Source: Streptomyces olindensis (lineage in GTDB: Bacteria; Actinomycetota; Actinomycetes; Streptomycetales; Streptomycetaceae). Taken from it: a DNA stretch of 64,000 nt. Under the pieces are notes generated by a model. The model saw only the letters and a list, made by a program, of their open reading frames with translations. It was not told the origin of the DNA and ran no database searches. How positions within the stretch are numbered: position 1 is the stretch's first letter; every line of letters starts with the position of its first letter. The translations under genes and the position numbers were made by a program. This document shows positions 18,715 through 27,911 of the stretch, one piece after another. The DNA lies in NCBI GenBank assembly GCA_000696115.1, contig JJOH01000019.1:434001-498000 (forward strand). Reading direction: 5' to 3'.

Positions 18715-18880
18715 TGGTCGGTGTTCCGAGCGCGCGTTGACGCTTTCGGCCGTGATCGGCCCGTCATCGCGTGCTGCCCTTGATGTTGCGGCACAGCGAG
18801 CCTTCCCCCGCCTGAACCGCCGGTGCACGTTTCCTGTGCTCGGTGGCGGGCCTCGTCGTCGGCAACCACAAGGGATTCCC

Positions 18881-20191
18881 GTGCCGTCCGCTTCCTCCGC
18901 CGTATCCAATTCCGATCGGCCCGTTCCGCCCAGTCTGTGGCGGGACGCCGACTTCCGCAGGCTCTGGATGGGCCAGACAGCCTCCCAACTCGGCGAACAC
19001 GCGACCCTGGTGGTCCTGCCGCTCTTCGCCGTCCTCACGCTCCACGCCGGGCCCGGCCAGCTGGGCGCGCTCCGCGCGGTGGGGCAGGCGCCGATCCTGT
19101 TGCTCTCGCTCTTCGTCGGCGCGTGGGTGGACCGATGGCGGACCCGCACGACGATGGTGCTCACGGACGCCGGCCGGGCCCTGGCCCTGGGCGCCGCCGC
19201 CCTGGCGGGCCTCCTCGGCTGGCTCGGCCTGCCCGCCCTGTTCGCGCTCGCCTTCGCCGTCGGGGCCCTGTCCGTGTTCTTCGACGTGGCGTACCAGACG
19301 TCCCTGGTCCGACTGGTGGAACGCGACCAACTGGTGGCGGGCAACAGCGCGTTGGAGGGCAGCCGGTCCGCGGCGCAGACCGGTGGCCCCGCTCTCGGCG
19401 GTGCGTTGGTGTCCCTGCTGTCGGCGCCGCTGGCCGCCGCCTCCGGCGCACTGTTCTTCGCGCTGTCGTTCCTGTGGATCCGGCGGATCCGCCGAACCGA
19501 AGCGGTCCCGGAGCGCCCGACCGCCCGTGGAACGCACGCCCCTCGGGTGTGGCGGCGCATTCACGAGGGCCTGCGTTTCGTCGCCGCCGATGCCGTGCTG
19601 CGGACCGTGTGCCTCGCCTCGGCCGCCTTCCAGTTCTCCTTCGCGGCCCTGATGACCGTCTATCTGCTCTTCCTGCCGCGGGAACTGCACCTGTCGGGCA
19701 CCGTCGTCGGGCTGGCGCTCACGGCGGCGGGACCGGGCGCGCTCCTGGGCTCGCTGCTGGCCGCCCGCCTGCCGGGCCGGTTCGGTCACGGCGTGGTGCT
19801 CGTGGGCGCGGCGGCACTCGGCGACGGCGCGTTCCTGTGGGTGCCCGCGTTGCGGGACTCCTCCGCGGTGACGGTTCCCGCGCTCCTCGCGGTCGGCTTC
19901 GTGTTCGGGTGCGGCGGCCAGTTGGTGAACGTCACCGTCATGGCCGTCCGGCAGGCCGTCACTCCGGACCGGATGCAGGGCCGCGCGGCCGCGACCATCA
20001 CGTTCGTGGGCATGGGGATGACGCCGCTCGGTTCTCTGGCCGGCGGATTCCTCGCGGCGGAGTGGGGGTTGCGCACGAGCCTCCTGGTGACGGCCGCGGG
20101 CATGATGCTGTCCCCCGTGATCATGGCCTTGTCCCCGCTCGCCCGCCTGGGCCGCGAGCTTCCGGCCCCGCACGACGCGCCGCCGACCTGA
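18881..20191 (+). CDS. MFS transporter (MFS_3/enterobactin-exporter type)
   Basis: This 436-residue integral membrane protein has 12 predicted spans. The N-terminal MFS pattern reads LWRDADFRRLWMGQTASQLGEHATLVVLPLFAV, with a loop VGAWVDRWRTRTTMV between spans 2 and 3 (the DRxxRR-type MFS signature). The GTG at 18881 is preferred because AAGGGA lies upstream at proper distance and the sequence upstream of it is non-coding. It probably exports a drug-like or metabolite substrate. It is not obviously in an operon, since the upstream genes on the other strand are decayed and the downstream gene has its own AT-rich promoter region. Confidence 0.88.
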   Translation: MPSASSAVSNSDRPVPPSLWRDADFRRLWMGQTASQLGEHATLVVLPLFAVLTLHAGPGQLGALRAVGQAPILLLSLFVGAWVDRWRTRTTMVLTDAGRALALGAAALAGLLGWLGLPALFALAFAVGALSVFFDVAYQTSLVRLVERDQLVAGNSALEGSRSAAQTGGPALGGALVSLLSAPLAAASGALFFALSFLWIRRIRRTEAVPERPTARGTHAPRVWRRIHEGLRFVAADAVLRTVCLASAAFQFSFAALMTVYLLFLPRELHLSGTVVGLALTAAGPGALLGSLLAARLPGRFGHGVVLVGAAALGDGAFLWVPALRDSSAVTVPALLAVGFVFGCGGQLVNVTVMAVRQAVTPDRMQGRAAATITFVGMGMTPLGSLAGGFLAAEWGLRTSLLVTAAGMMLSPVIMALSPLARLGRELPAPHDAPPT

Positions 20192-20316
20192 CAGGGGGCA
20201 CGTCCTGATCACGTACCTACTCAGCATCCTTTATTGCACTTTCATCACCAATGCTGAATTCTGAACTGTATGTATCGGTCTGCTGTTTCGTCGGACCGGT
20301 GCCTGCTGTCGGCGGG

Positions 20317-22758
20317 ATGAGCGTGATGCCTCGACCAGTGCCCACCGGGGACGAGGGAGCAGGGCTGCAGCCGCTGCCGTCGATCGACGACACGGCCACG
20401 GCTCGCGCCGTCGTGGACGCCCGCGGCACGGTCGTCGGATGGAGCGAGGGCGCACGCCGCCTGGTGGGCTACCCGGAGTCGGAGATCATGGGCCGGTCCG
20501 CGGCCGTGCTGCTCGCCGGGAAACCCCCCGCCGGGACCCTGCGGTCCCTCGACGGCGTGCGGCGGTGGAACGGTTCGGCGACCCTGCGCCACCGGGACGG
20601 ACGCGTCCTGCCGGTGACCTTGCTGGCCCACCGGCGGGAGCGAAGCCCGGGAGGCGACGAGACCCACGCGTGGGTGCTGGTCTCACCGGTACCCTCCCCC
20701 GGGCCGGAGTTCGACGAGCACGCTCTGATCGACTGGTCCCTCGCCCAGTCCCCGTGCACCATGGCCCTCTACGACACCCGTCTGCGGCTGCTCAGGGCCA
20801 ACGCGGACATGGAACGCGTGATGGGACTCCCCGAGTCGGAGATGCGCGGGCTGAGGGTGTCGGAGATCGTCCATGACCCCCAGGGCGAGCGCGCCGAGGA
20901 GCTGATGCGGCAGGTCCTCGGCACCGGCGAACAGCGGCACCTCAAGGCGGCTCTGCACCTGGCCGGCGACGACCACGAGAGCGTGTGGTCGGTGTCCCTG
21001 GCCCCGGTGCGCGATCCCCAGGGAGTGGTGCGGGGGGTGCTGCTGTCCGCGCACGACATGACCGAGCAGCACCTGGCCCGGCAGCGGCTCGCCCTGGTCG
21101 CCGAGGCCGGCGTGCGCATCGGCACCACCCTCGACCTGGCCCGCACCGCGCAGGAACTGGCCGACGTGGCCGTCGGGGAGATGGCGGACTTCGTCACCGT
21201 GGATCTGCTGCCGGACATCGAGGACGACCGGGAGCTGCGGGCGGAGACGCTGCCCGACCCGATCACCCTGCGCCGTGTCGCCAATCAGTCGGTGCTGCCG
21301 GGGTGCCCCGAAGCCGTGGTCCCGCTCGGTACGGTGGCCGCCTACCCGAGCACCTCGCCCGCGGCCGAATGCCTGGTCTCCGGGCGGCCGCTGATCCACA
21401 CGGTGACCCCGGAAGGCATCGACCGGTGGGCTTCCCTGGCGCCGGACCGGGCGGAACGCGTGCGGCGGTTCGGCTTCCACTCGGTGCTGGCCGTACCGAT
21501 GCGCGCCCGCGGTGTCACCCTGGGGGTGGCAACCTTCTCCCGTCACCGGCGGCCCGAGCCCTTCGAGCAGGACGACCTGCTGCTGGCCCAGGAGCTCACC
21601 GCCCGGGCCGCCCTGTCCATCGACAACGCCCGCCGCTACACCCGGGAGCGCGACACCGCGCTGACCCTGCAGAGCAGCCTCCTGCCGCGGAAACTGCCCG
21701 CGCAGCCCGCCGTGGAGGTCGCCTCCCGCTATCTGCCGGCCAGTGCGCAGGTCGGTGTGGGCGGCGACTGGTTCGACGTCATCCCGCTCTCCGGCGCCCG
21801 CGTGGCCCTGGTGGTCGGTGACGTCGTGGGCCACGGCATCCAGGCGTCCGCCGCCATGGGACGGCTGCGCACCGCCGTGCGCACCCTGGCCGACGTCGAC
21901 CTGCCCCCCGACGAGCTGCTCACCCACCTGGACGACCTGGTCAACCGGTCGCTGGCGGAGACCGACGCCACGTCCGGCACCGCCGACATCGGTGCCACCT
22001 GCCTGTACGCGGTGTACGACCCGGTCTCGCGGCGCTGCACCCTCGCCCGCGCCGGCCATCCGGAACCGGTGCTGGTCAGTCCGGCGGGCGAGGCGCGCGT
22101 CCTGGACCTGCCCGCGGGGCCCCCGCTGGGGCTGGGCGGCCTGCCGTTCGAGTCGGCCGAGGTCGAGCTGCCCGAGGGCAGTCTGCTCGTGCTGCACACG
22201 GACGGCCTCATCGAGGCCCGGGGCCGCGACGTCGACGAGGGGCTCGACCTGCTGCTGAACGCGCTGGTCCGGTCGGGCACCTCCCTGGAGGGCATCTGCG
22301 ACGCCGTCCTGCGCGAGGTGCTGCTGCCCCGGCCCACCGACGACGTGGCCCTGCTGCTGGCCCGTACCCGGGCGCTGGACTCGGCCCACGTGGCCACCTG
22401 GGACGTGCCGCCGGAGCCGTCGGCGGTGGCCGAGGTGCGCAGCAGGGCGAGCCGGCAGCTCGAGGAGTGGGGCCTGGGGGAGGCGACGTTCGTCACCGAG
22501 CTGGTCGTCAGCGAACTGGTCACCAACGCCATCCGGTACGCCGGGCCGCCGATCCAGCTGCGCCTGATCCTGGACCGCCGGCTCATCTGCGAGGTGTCCG
22601 ACGCCAGCAGCACCGCCCCGCACCTGCGCCGGGCCCGTGTCTACGACGAGGGGGGACGCGGCCTGCTGCTGGTCGCCCAGCTGTGCCAGGGGTGGGGGAC
22701 CCGCCATACGTACCAGGGGAAGACGATCTGGGCCGAGCAGGCCCTGCCGGCCCGGTGA
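20317..22758 (+). CDS. PAS-PAS-GAF-SpoIIE phosphatase-HATPase multidomain regulator
   Basis: The protein is about 813 residues long. In order it has PAS1 (about 20-125), PAS2 (about 135-270, ending in SAHDMTEQ), GAF (about 275-455), the PP2C/SpoIIE phosphatase domain (GGDWFDVIPL, VGDVVGHG, HTDGLIEARG, TDDVALLLAR) and a C-terminal HATPase_c anti-sigma-like kinase domain (ELVVSELVTNAIRYA, DEGGRGLLLVAQL). Such Streptomyces proteins sense small signals and switch anti-anti-sigma factors on and off. Here kinase-like and phosphatase-like activities lie in one chain. The exact start is uncertain: ATGs at 20251, 20317 and 20326 are all in frame. The 125 bp upstream are unusually AT-rich and probably contain the promoter. 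Confidence 0.9.
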   Translation: MSVMPRPVPTGDEGAGLQPLPSIDDTATARAVVDARGTVVGWSEGARRLVGYPESEIMGRSAAVLLAGKPPAGTLRSLDGVRRWNGSATLRHRDGRVLPVTLLAHRRERSPGGDETHAWVLVSPVPSPGPEFDEHALIDWSLAQSPCTMALYDTRLRLLRANADMERVMGLPESEMRGLRVSEIVHDPQGERAEELMRQVLGTGEQRHLKAALHLAGDDHESVWSVSLAPVRDPQGVVRGVLLSAHDMTEQHLARQRLALVAEAGVRIGTTLDLARTAQELADVAVGEMADFVTVDLLPDIEDDRELRAETLPDPITLRRVANQSVLPGCPEAVVPLGTVAAYPSTSPAAECLVSGRPLIHTVTPEGIDRWASLAPDRAERVRRFGFHSVLAVPMRARGVTLGVATFSRHRRPEPFEQDDLLLAQELTARAALSIDNARRYTRERDTALTLQSSLLPRKLPAQPAVEVASRYLPASAQVGVGGDWFDVIPLSGARVALVVGDVVGHGIQASAAMGRLRTAVRTLADVDLPPDELLTHLDDLVNRSLAETDATSGTADIGATCLYAVYDPVSRRCTLARAGHPEPVLVSPAGEARVLDLPAGPPLGLGGLPFESAEVELPEGSLLVLHTDGLIEARGRDVDEGLDLLLNALVRSGTSLEGICDAVLREVLLPRPTDDVALLLARTRALDSAHVATWDVPPEPSAVAEVRSRASRQLEEWGLGEATFVTELVVSELVTNAIRYAGPPIQLRLILDRRLICEVSDASSTAPHLRRARVYDEGGRGLLLVAQLCQGWGTRHTYQGKTIWAEQALPAR

Positions 22759-22793
22759 CGACCCGGCAGGCGGACACCCCTCGGCAATTTTGG

Positions 22794-22821
22794 GAACGGG
22801 ATCCATTTTCATATACCGTTC
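22794..22821. promoter_or_regulatory. Inverted repeat before the COG0523 GTPase gene
   Basis: GAACGG (22794-22799) and CCGTTC (22816-22821) form a perfect 6-bp inverted repeat with a 16-bp AT-rich centre. It is located 27 bp before the ATG of the COG0523 gene, in the only AT-rich stretch of this gap. Such genes are often controlled by the zinc repressor Zur. The centre contains ATTTTCA, one half of a Zur-like site, but the other half does not match, so Zur control is unproven. Confidence 0.3.
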
Positions 22822-22847
22822 TCCTCGCCCGTCACAGGAGGAGAACC

Positions 22848-24047
22848 ATGACCGTCCCCCAGGGGAAAGTGCCGCACCGGCTGCCGGTGACCGTTCTGTC
22901 CGGCTTCCTCGGGGCGGGGAAGACCACGCTGCTCAACCACGTGCTCGGCAACCGCGAGGGACTGCGTGTCGCGGTCATCGTGAACGACATGAGCGAGGTC
23001 AACATCGACGCGGCGCTGGTGCGCGGCGGTGAGGCCGCGCTGTCGCGCACCGAGGAGCGCCTGGTCGAGATGACCAACGGGTGCATCTGCTGCACCCTGC
23101 GCGACGACCTTCTGGAGGAGGTCGACCGGCTGGCCCGCGAGGGCCGTTTCGACTACCTCCTCATCGAGTCCAGCGGCATCTCCGAGCCCATGCCGGTCGC
23201 GGCCACCTTCGCCTTCGCCCGCGACGACGGCGCCACGCTCGGCGACCTCGCCCGTCTGGACACCATGGTCACGGTCGTCGACGCGGCCAACTTCCTGCCG
23301 GAACTGGCGAGCGGCGACGAACTGGCCGAGCGCGGCCTCGACCAGTACGAGGACGACGAACGCACGGTCAGCGACCTGCTGATGGACCAGATCGAGTTCG
23401 CCGACGTCCTCGTGCTCAACAAGCTCGACCTGGTCGACGACGCCGACGCGGAGCGGCTGCGGGCGACACTGGCCCGCCTCAACCCGGTGGCCCGGATCGT
23501 GCCCGCCGTCCAGGGCCGCGTGGAGCTCCAGGAGGTACTGGGCACCGGGCTGTTCGACCTGGAGCGCGCCCAGCAGGCCCCCGGCTGGGTCATGGAGCTC
23601 AATGGCGACCATGTTCCGGAGACCGAGGAGTACGGCATCTCGTCCACCGTGTTCCGCTCCGCACGGCCCTTCCATCCGGGGAGGTTGTGGCGGTTCGTGA
23701 CCGAGGAGATGGACAGTGGCGCCTACGGCCAGGTGCTGCGCTCCAAGGGCTTCTTCACCCTGGGCAGCCGCCCAGGGGTGACGGGGCTGTGGTCGCAGGC
23801 CGGCTCCGTCGCACGCTTCGAACCCTCCGCCGCCCGCGACACCGACAGCCCGGCGGGCCAGGAACTGGTCTTCATCGGCACGCACCTGCACGCCGAGGCG
23901 CTCCACGCCGCCCTCACCGACTGCCTGCTGACGGACGGCGAGAGCGCGCCCGCCGACGATCCGTTCCCCGCCTGGCACACCTACGGCATCGACGACACCT
24001 GCGACCACGAACAGCCCGGGCACCGCGAACTCGTGGCGCGCACCTGA
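22848..24047 (+). CDS. COG0523/CobW-family GTPase (metal chaperone type)
   Basis: This 399-residue protein has a Walker A GFLGAGKTT (19-27), the family-diagnostic metal-binding CxCC motif (Cys79, Cys81, Cys82 in GCICCTL), an ESSGISEP switch region, the NKLD guanine-specificity motif and a C-terminal CobW_C domain. COG0523 proteins deliver metals, often zinc, using GTP hydrolysis. The start has a strong AGGAGGAG. It is convergent with the dehydratase gene, 26 bp away. An upstream inverted repeat may be its operator. The metal and client are not deducible from sequence. Confidence 0.92.
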   Translation: MTVPQGKVPHRLPVTVLSGFLGAGKTTLLNHVLGNREGLRVAVIVNDMSEVNIDAALVRGGEAALSRTEERLVEMTNGCICCTLRDDLLEEVDRLAREGRFDYLLIESSGISEPMPVAATFAFARDDGATLGDLARLDTMVTVVDAANFLPELASGDELAERGLDQYEDDERTVSDLLMDQIEFADVLVLNKLDLVDDADAERLRATLARLNPVARIVPAVQGRVELQEVLGTGLFDLERAQQAPGWVMELNGDHVPETEEYGISSTVFRSARPFHPGRLWRFVTEEMDSGAYGQVLRSKGFFTLGSRPGVTGLWSQAGSVARFEPSAARDTDSPAGQELVFIGTHLHAEALHAALTDCLLTDGESAPADDPFPAWHTYGIDDTCDHEQPGHRELVART

Positions 24048-24073
24048 GCCCCCGAGGTGCCGGAGCCGACAGC

Positions 24074-25786
24074 TCAGTGCGACTCGCGGCTGACCTCCGA
24101 TCCGCTGGACCCCACGAGGAAGTCCAGGTCGGCGCCCGCGTCGGCCTGGAGGACGTGGTCGACGTAGAGGCGTTCCCAGCCACGCCTCGGGGCGGCGAAG
24201 CCGGCGACGGTCGCGTTGTTCGGTGTGCGGTCGGCCAGTTCGTCGGCCGGGACCTCGACGTCGATGCGGCGGGCTTCGACGTCGAGGCTGATGACGTCCC
24301 CGGTGCGCACCACGGCCAGGGGGCCGCCGGCCGCCGCCTCGGGCGCGACGTGCAGGACGACGGTGCCGTAGGCCGTGCCGCTCATCCGGCCGTCGCAGAC
24401 GCGGACCATGTCGCGTACGCCCTGCTCCAGCAGCTTCTTGGGCAACGGCATGTTGGACACCTCGGGCATGCCCGGGTACCCCTTGGGTCCGCAGCCGCGC
24501 AGGACGAGGACGGAGTCGGCGTCGACGTCGAGGTCCGGGTCGTCGATGCGGGCGTGGAAGTCCTCGATGCTGTCGAAGACGACGGCCCGGCCGCGGTGGC
24601 GCAGCAGGTGCGGGGAGGCGGCGGCCGGTTTGATGACGGCGCCGTCGGGTGCGAGGTTGCCCCGCAGCACGGCGATGCCGCCCTCGGCCACGAGGGGCCG
24701 CGAGCGGGTGCGGATGACCTCCGTGTCCCAGATCGGGGCGTCGTCGAGGTGGTCCACCAGTGGGCGGCCGGTGACGGTCAGCGCCCCGGGGTCGAGCAGG
24801 TCGCGGACCTCCCGCAGGACGGCGAGCAGGCCCCCGGCGCGGTGGAAGTCCTCCATGAGGAAACGCCCGGCCGGGAGGAGGTCCACGAGCACCGGGACCC
24901 GCGAGCCGATGCGGTCGAAGTCGTCGAGTGTCAGGTCGATGCCCAGTCGGCCGGCGATGGCGAGCAGGTGGACGACCGCGTTGGTCGATCCACCGATGGC
25001 GGCCAGCGCCACGATCGCGTTGTGGAAGGACGCCTTCGTCAGCAAGGCGCCCGGCCTTCGGTCGGCGGCCACCATGTCGACGGCCAGGCGGCCGGTCCCG
25101 TGGGCGGCCTCCAGCAGGCGGCTGTCGGGCGCGGGGGTGCCGGCGACCCCGGGGACGACCGTCCCGAGCGCCTCGGCGAGCAGCGCCATGGTCGAGGCGG
25201 TGCCCATGGTGTTGCAGTGTCCGCGGCTGCGGATCATGGCCGACTCGGAGCGGGTGAACTGCTCCTGGGAGAGCGTGCCTGCCCGCACCTCTTCCGACAG
25301 CCGCCACACGTCGGTGCCGCACCCCAGTGGCCGGCCGCGGAAGGTGCCGGTGAGCATCGGGCCGCCGGGCACGACGACGGCGGGCAGGTCCACCGAGGCG
25401 GCGGCCATGAGCAGCGCCGGGATGGTCTTGTCGCAGCCGCCCAGCAGCACCACGCCGTCGATCGGGTTGGCCCGCAGCATCTCCTCCGTCGCCATGGCCG
25501 CCATGTTCCGCCAGAGCATGGCGGTGGGCCGCATCTGGGTCTCCCCCAGTGACACGACGGGCAGTTCGAGCGGGATGCCGCCGGCCTCGTACACACCGTC
25601 GCGGACGGAGGCGGCCACCTCCCTCAAGTGGGCGTTGCACGGCGTCAGGTCCGAGGCGGTATCGGCGATGGCGATCTGTGGACGGCCCTCGAAGGCATCG
25701 CCCGGGACGCCGCGCCGCATCCAGGCCCGGTGGATGTAGGCGTTGCGGTCCTGACCCGCGTACCACTGTGCGCTGCGCAGCCCCAC
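24074..25786 (-). CDS. IlvD/Edd-family sugar-acid dehydratase
   Basis: This 570-residue iron-sulfur dehydratase matches the L-arabonate/D-xylonate branch of the IlvD/Edd family. It begins RSAQWYAGQDRNAYIHRAW and carries the cluster cysteines in LTPCN, GGCDKT and SRGHCNTMG, plus the C-terminal GCGPKGYPGMPE and CDGRMSGTAYG signatures. The reaction would be dehydration of an aldonate to a 2-keto-3-deoxy acid. The GTG at 25786 with AGAGG upstream leaves 49 bp to the divergent IclR gene; an ATG at 25837 would overlap that gene. The neighbouring IclR regulator and zinc dehydrogenase fit a sugar-acid catabolic unit. Which sugar acid is used cannot be stated. Confidence 0.88.
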   Translation of the reverse strand: MGLRSAQWYAGQDRNAYIHRAWMRRGVPGDAFEGRPQIAIADTASDLTPCNAHLREVAASVRDGVYEAGGIPLELPVVSLGETQMRPTAMLWRNMAAMATEEMLRANPIDGVVLLGGCDKTIPALLMAAASVDLPAVVVPGGPMLTGTFRGRPLGCGTDVWRLSEEVRAGTLSQEQFTRSESAMIRSRGHCNTMGTASTMALLAEALGTVVPGVAGTPAPDSRLLEAAHGTGRLAVDMVAADRRPGALLTKASFHNAIVALAAIGGSTNAVVHLLAIAGRLGIDLTLDDFDRIGSRVPVLVDLLPAGRFLMEDFHRAGGLLAVLREVRDLLDPGALTVTGRPLVDHLDDAPIWDTEVIRTRSRPLVAEGGIAVLRGNLAPDGAVIKPAAASPHLLRHRGRAVVFDSIEDFHARIDDPDLDVDADSVLVLRGCGPKGYPGMPEVSNMPLPKKLLEQGVRDMVRVCDGRMSGTAYGTVVLHVAPEAAAGGPLAVVRTGDVISLDVEARRIDVEVPADELADRTPNNATVAGFAAPRRGWERLYVDHVLQADAGADLDFLVGSSGSEVSRESH

Positions 25787-25835
25787 ACTCGCCTCTTTCC
25801 GGTAATCGGTACGGCGGTCTAATCTCTGGAACCTC

Positions 25836-26660
25836 ATGGAGGATACGCAGACGCCCAGAGGATCGACAGACCGCGACGGGGACGACGCGGAACCCGCCGC
25901 CGCCAGTCGCCTGGTCGGGTCCGACCGTGTTCTCGCCGTCCTCAAGGAACTCGCCCGCTACCCCGAGGGCGTGGGCCTGGAGGAGCTGACCCGGGTGATC
26001 GGCAGCCCGAAACCCACCGTGCACCGGGCCCTCGGCGCCCTGCGCCGCGCGGGTCTGGCCGGGCAGGACGCACGCGGCCGGTACCTGCTGGGGGACGAGT
26101 TCCTGCGCATGGCCTTCGCCCACCACGAGGCCCGCCCGGAGCACGTCCGCGTCCGCCCGGTGCTGGAGGCTCTGGCCCACCGGTTCGGCGAGACGGCGCA
26201 CTACGCGGTCCTCGACGGCCGGGAGATCGTCTACCGGGCCAAGGTCGATCCGCCCACCGGCGCCGTCCGGCTGACCTCGACGATCGGCGGCCGCAACCCG
26301 GCGCACGCCACCGCTGTGGGGAAACTGCTCCTGGCGCACCGGCTGGACACCCTGGAGGCCGTCCGGGACTGGATCGGTGACTCCCCGTTGGAGCCCCGGA
26401 CCACGCACACGTGCCGCACGGCCGAGGCCCTGCACGGCGAACTGCAGGCCGTCAGAGAACGGGGCTACGCCCTCGACGACCAGGAGAACGAGCCCGGCGT
26501 CAACTGCCTCGCGGTACCCGTCTACGCGGCCTCGCCCACGGCACCCAGCGGGGCCGTGAGCGTCAGCGCCCTGACCTATCGCACGCCGCTGCGCACGCTG
26601 GCCGGAGCCGCCGATGAGATCCGGGCCGCGCTCGGCCCGCTGGCGCACCCGCACCGCTGA
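25836..26660 (+). CDS. IclR-family transcriptional regulator
   Basis: This 274-residue regulator has an N-terminal winged helix (RVLAVLKELARYPEGVGLEELTRVIGSPKPTVHRALGALRRAGL, about 32-75) and an IclR effector-binding domain (GRNPAHATAVGKLLLA, ENEPGVNCLAVPV). It is divergent from the dehydratase gene and upstream of the zinc dehydrogenase gene on the same strand. It is therefore the likely local repressor or activator of sugar-acid catabolism, with the effector binding in the C-terminal domain. The 49-bp divergent gap with the dehydratase gene must contain both promoters. Confidence 0.9.
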   Translation: MEDTQTPRGSTDRDGDDAEPAAASRLVGSDRVLAVLKELARYPEGVGLEELTRVIGSPKPTVHRALGALRRAGLAGQDARGRYLLGDEFLRMAFAHHEARPEHVRVRPVLEALAHRFGETAHYAVLDGREIVYRAKVDPPTGAVRLTSTIGGRNPAHATAVGKLLLAHRLDTLEAVRDWIGDSPLEPRTTHTCRTAEALHGELQAVRERGYALDDQENEPGVNCLAVPVYAASPTAPSGAVSVSALTYRTPLRTLAGAADEIRAALGPLAHPHR

Positions 26661-26701
26661 GTTCCCGAGTCCACGCCAAGCCCACAGGACGGAGATCACC
26701 C

Positions 26702-26755
26702 ATGCGTCTCATGCGCGTAGGCCCCACCAGCCGCACCACCGACTCCCTCGCATGA
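26702..26755 (+). pseudogene. 17-codon minigene, probable deletion scar of a fumarylacetoacetate-hydrolase-family gene
   Basis: An ATG at 26702 is preceded by GGACGGAGATC, a good SD, and reads MRLMRVGPTSRTTDSLA before a TGA at 26753-26755. That TGA overlaps the ATG of the dehydrogenase (ATGA). MRLMRVG is the usual N-terminus of FAH-family hydrolases that accompany sugar-acid dehydratases. The simplest reading is an in-frame internal deletion of such a gene that kept its start, stop and coupling to the next gene. A genuine short leader peptide is the alternative. Confidence 0.45.
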
Positions 26756-27774
26756 GGGCGTTCGTCCTGACCGCCCCCGGCGCGTACGAGGTGCTGGAGG
26801 TCCCCGCGCCCGAACCGGCTCCCGGAGAGGCCGTCATCGACGTCGAACGGGTCGGTGTCTGCGGTACGGACGTCGAGTTCTTCACCGGCGAGATGGCCTA
26901 CCTGCACCAGGGCCACTCCTCCTACCCCATGCGCCCGGGACACGAATGGGCCGGCCGAGTGGCGGCCGTGGGCCACGGCGTCGACACCTCCTGGATCGGC
27001 CGACGGGTCATGGGCGACACCATGCTCGGCTGCGGCACCTGCCGCCGCTGCCTGCGCGGCCACCAGCACGTGTGCGACCAACGGCAGGAGGTCGGCATCC
27101 GCGGGAACCGGCCCGGCGCTCTCGCGGAGCAACTCGCCGTGCCGGTCTCCTCGCTGCACGCCCTGCCCGACTCCGTCGACGCCACCCTCGGCGCCCTGGT
27201 GGAGCCGGGCGGCAACGCCCTCCGGGCCGCCGAGGCGGCACAACCGCGTTCCGGTGACCGGGTGTTGGTGCTCGGCCCGGGCACCATCGGTCTGCTCGTG
27301 GCGATGTTCGCCCGCGCCTTCGGCGCCGAGGTCCACCTGATGGGCCGGACCGAGAGCTCCCTCGCCTTCGCCCGCACGCTCGGCTTCGACCACGTATGGC
27401 CGGAGACCCAGGTCCCGGACCTCCCCTTCGACGCGGTCGTCGACGCCTCGAACGCCGCCCACCTGCCCGCGACGGCCCTCGACCTGGTGGAACCGGGCGG
27501 CCGTGTCGTCTGCATCGGACTCGCCGGCGAACCCAGCCGGATCGACAGCCGCACGCTCGCCCTCAAGGACGTCACCGCCGTCGGCATCCTCTCCGCCTCC
27601 CCCGGCCTGGCCGCCACCATCCGCGCCTACGCGGCCGGAACCGTCGACCCCGCACCCCTCGTCGCCGCGACGGTCGGCCTCGCCGAAGCAGGCGCCGTCC
27701 TCGCCGGGGAACGCCCGCACGGCGCGGGACCCGGCCCCAAGATCCACGTCGATCCCCGTCAGACGGCCGTCTGA
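26752..27774 (+). CDS. Zinc-dependent medium-chain alcohol dehydrogenase
   Basis: This 340-residue MDR-family enzyme has catalytic zinc ligands Cys37 (GVCGTD) and His64-Glu65 (GHEWAG). Structural zinc cysteines lie at 94, 97, 100 and 108 (CGTCRRCLRGHQHVC), and the NAD(P) fold has LGPGTIGLLVAMFA. It resembles sorbitol/threonine/galactitol-type dehydrogenases. The context (IclR regulator, aldonate dehydratase) suggests oxidation of a sugar or polyol. Translation is coupled through ATGA to the 17-codon minigene, from which it is probably reinitiated. The enzyme ends PRQTAV, and 137 bp follow before the next gene. Confidence 0.88.
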   Translation: MRAFVLTAPGAYEVLEVPAPEPAPGEAVIDVERVGVCGTDVEFFTGEMAYLHQGHSSYPMRPGHEWAGRVAAVGHGVDTSWIGRRVMGDTMLGCGTCRRCLRGHQHVCDQRQEVGIRGNRPGALAEQLAVPVSSLHALPDSVDATLGALVEPGGNALRAAEAAQPRSGDRVLVLGPGTIGLLVAMFARAFGAEVHLMGRTESSLAFARTLGFDHVWPETQVPDLPFDAVVDASNAAHLPATALDLVEPGGRVVCIGLAGEPSRIDSRTLALKDVTAVGILSASPGLAATIRAYAAGTVDPAPLVAATVGLAEAGAVLAGERPHGAGPGPKIHVDPRQTAV

Positions 27775-27911
27775 CCTGATCGAAAGGTGAACCTTCCCGG
27801 TCACCGGCTCTCCGGACCGCGCCTGCCGACGGTGACGGCCATGCTGGAGGGAAGGAGGTGCAGCCCCGGCCGACGTACCGGCCGGAGGCACGCGTACGAG
27901 GAGGCAGGGCG

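Noticed and set aside
22791..22812. A Zur box before the COG0523 gene
   Set aside because: Only one half-site (ATTTTCA) fits; the left half does not match the 7-1-7 palindrome. Kept only as an unspecific inverted repeat.
22809..26699. Very long minus-strand frame spanning GTPase, dehydratase and IclR genes
   Set aside because: It crosses three genes on both strands with no domain similarity and is an artefact of GC bias.
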